Source: Zwartia panacis
GTDB taxonomy: Bacteria; Pseudomonadota; Gammaproteobacteria; Burkholderiales; Burkholderiaceae_B
Reading direction: 5' to 3'
Length of the DNA stretch: 64,000 nt
NCBI RefSeq assembly: GCF_030410395.1
Contig: NZ_JAUHHF010000003.1
Span: 62,001-126,000 of the forward strand
In this document: positions 63,744-64,000 of the stretch, in pieces
Numbering within the stretch: the first letter of the stretch is position 1
Layout: the number at the start of each line of letters is the position of its first letter
Translations under genes and position numbers: made by a program
The notes under the pieces: model-generated
Told to the model about the DNA's origin: nothing
What the model saw: only the letters and a program-made list of their open reading frames with translations
The model's database searches: none

Positions 63744-64000
63744 ATGTTGCATCGCAACGGCATCACTTCGTTTGTCCTTAAAACTTCTTTGATCGCTCTG
63801 GCTCTCGCCGCCTCCAGTGTCACTCAAGCGGAGACCGGCATCACTGACAAAGAAATCGTTTGGGGCAACTCATCCCCGCTGTCAGGTCCTAATGCCGGAT
63901 ACGGCCCAATTGGTCGGGCTCAACGTGCTTGCTTTCAATACATCAATGATGAACTGGGCGGCATCAAAATGGGTGACGGCAAAACACGAAAAGTGAAATA
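63744..64000 (+). CDS. Branched-chain amino acid-type ABC receptor (LivK-like), 3' partial
   Basis: The start is ATG at 63744 with TGGAGA upstream; the frame is open to the right edge (85 codons visible). Signal peptide with core LKTSLIALALAASS, ending TQAETG. The mature start TDKEIVWGNSSPLSGPNAGYG is the Leu/Ile/Val-binding protein signature, followed by GRAQRACFQYINDELGGIK. Such receptors bind amino acids, amides or aromatic acids. Divergent from the CoA-transferase gene. Confidence 0.88.
   Translation, partial: MLHRNGITSFVLKTSLIALALAASSVTQAETGITDKEIVWGNSSPLSGPNAGYGPIGRAQRACFQYINDELGGIKMGDGKTRKVK

Overview
The window looks like chromosomal accessory DNA of a betaproteobacterium, most likely Burkholderiales near Alcaligenaceae. 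The main evidence is nine Bug/TctC-type periplasmic receptors, none next to TctA/TctB membrane genes, mixed with CoA-transferases, an RraA-like aldolase, Ldh_2 and UxaA enzymes and FCD-GntR, IclR and LysR regulators. No rRNA, tRNA, CRISPR array, insertion sequence or phage gene was recognised. Nearly all the DNA is coding, in short operons with small gaps or overlaps. Calls rest on motif reading only; no database search was run.

Region 1 (1-7166) is the right-hand end of a non-ribosomal peptide locus and the most unusual part. It holds the end of an NRPS (tail of an embedded methyltransferase, A-domain C-terminus, carrier domain, thioesterase). An aromatic amino acid hydroxylase, a phytanoyl-CoA-dioxygenase-like enzyme and a cupin-8/JmjC oxygenase follow on the same strand. 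Facing them are an OmpR-type response regulator and a CmlA-like diiron beta-hydroxylase. Together these suggest a heavily oxidised, probably methylated, aromatic peptide. The cluster continues off the left edge.

Region 2 (7250-19076) holds an MgtC/DUF4010 membrane protein, a small exported protein, a carboxymuconolactone-decarboxylase-like protein, a TAXI-TRAP transporter (receptor, strong hairpin, fused permease), an IclR regulator, a two-part metallophosphoesterase, a Bug receptor, a degenerate J-domain protein and a glutathione transferase.

Region 3 (19086-37702) contains hydroxy- and sugar-acid type catabolic modules. One has an RraA-like aldolase divergent from GntR, Ldh_2, two Bug receptors and a UxaA dehydratase, with a 28-bp perfect palindrome in the divergent promoter. 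Others are Bug plus an enolase-superfamily enzyme, Bug beside a CoA-transferase, LysR plus an autotransporter, and Bug plus two oxidoreductases.

Region 4 (37770-41914) is more house-keeping: a LemA/TPM/TPM operon, a double ChrR-like cupin and a DUF2130 protein. Region 5 (41931-47288) joins two isocitrate-lyase-type lyases with a LeuC/LeuD-like dehydratase pair, a Bug receptor and a GntR regulator; the enzyme set resembles 2,3-dimethylmalate hydration and cleavage. Region 6 (47293-60834, minus strand) combines a polyamine-type ABC importer, two amidohydrolases of the type that includes Xaa-Pro dipeptidases, a CobW GTPase, an S15/CocE hydrolase and PutA, consistent with uptake and breakdown of a proline-containing amide or peptide. 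Region 7 (60951-64000) has a CoA-transferase with an unusual domain order, its Bug partner, and the start of a LivK-type receptor cut by the right edge.
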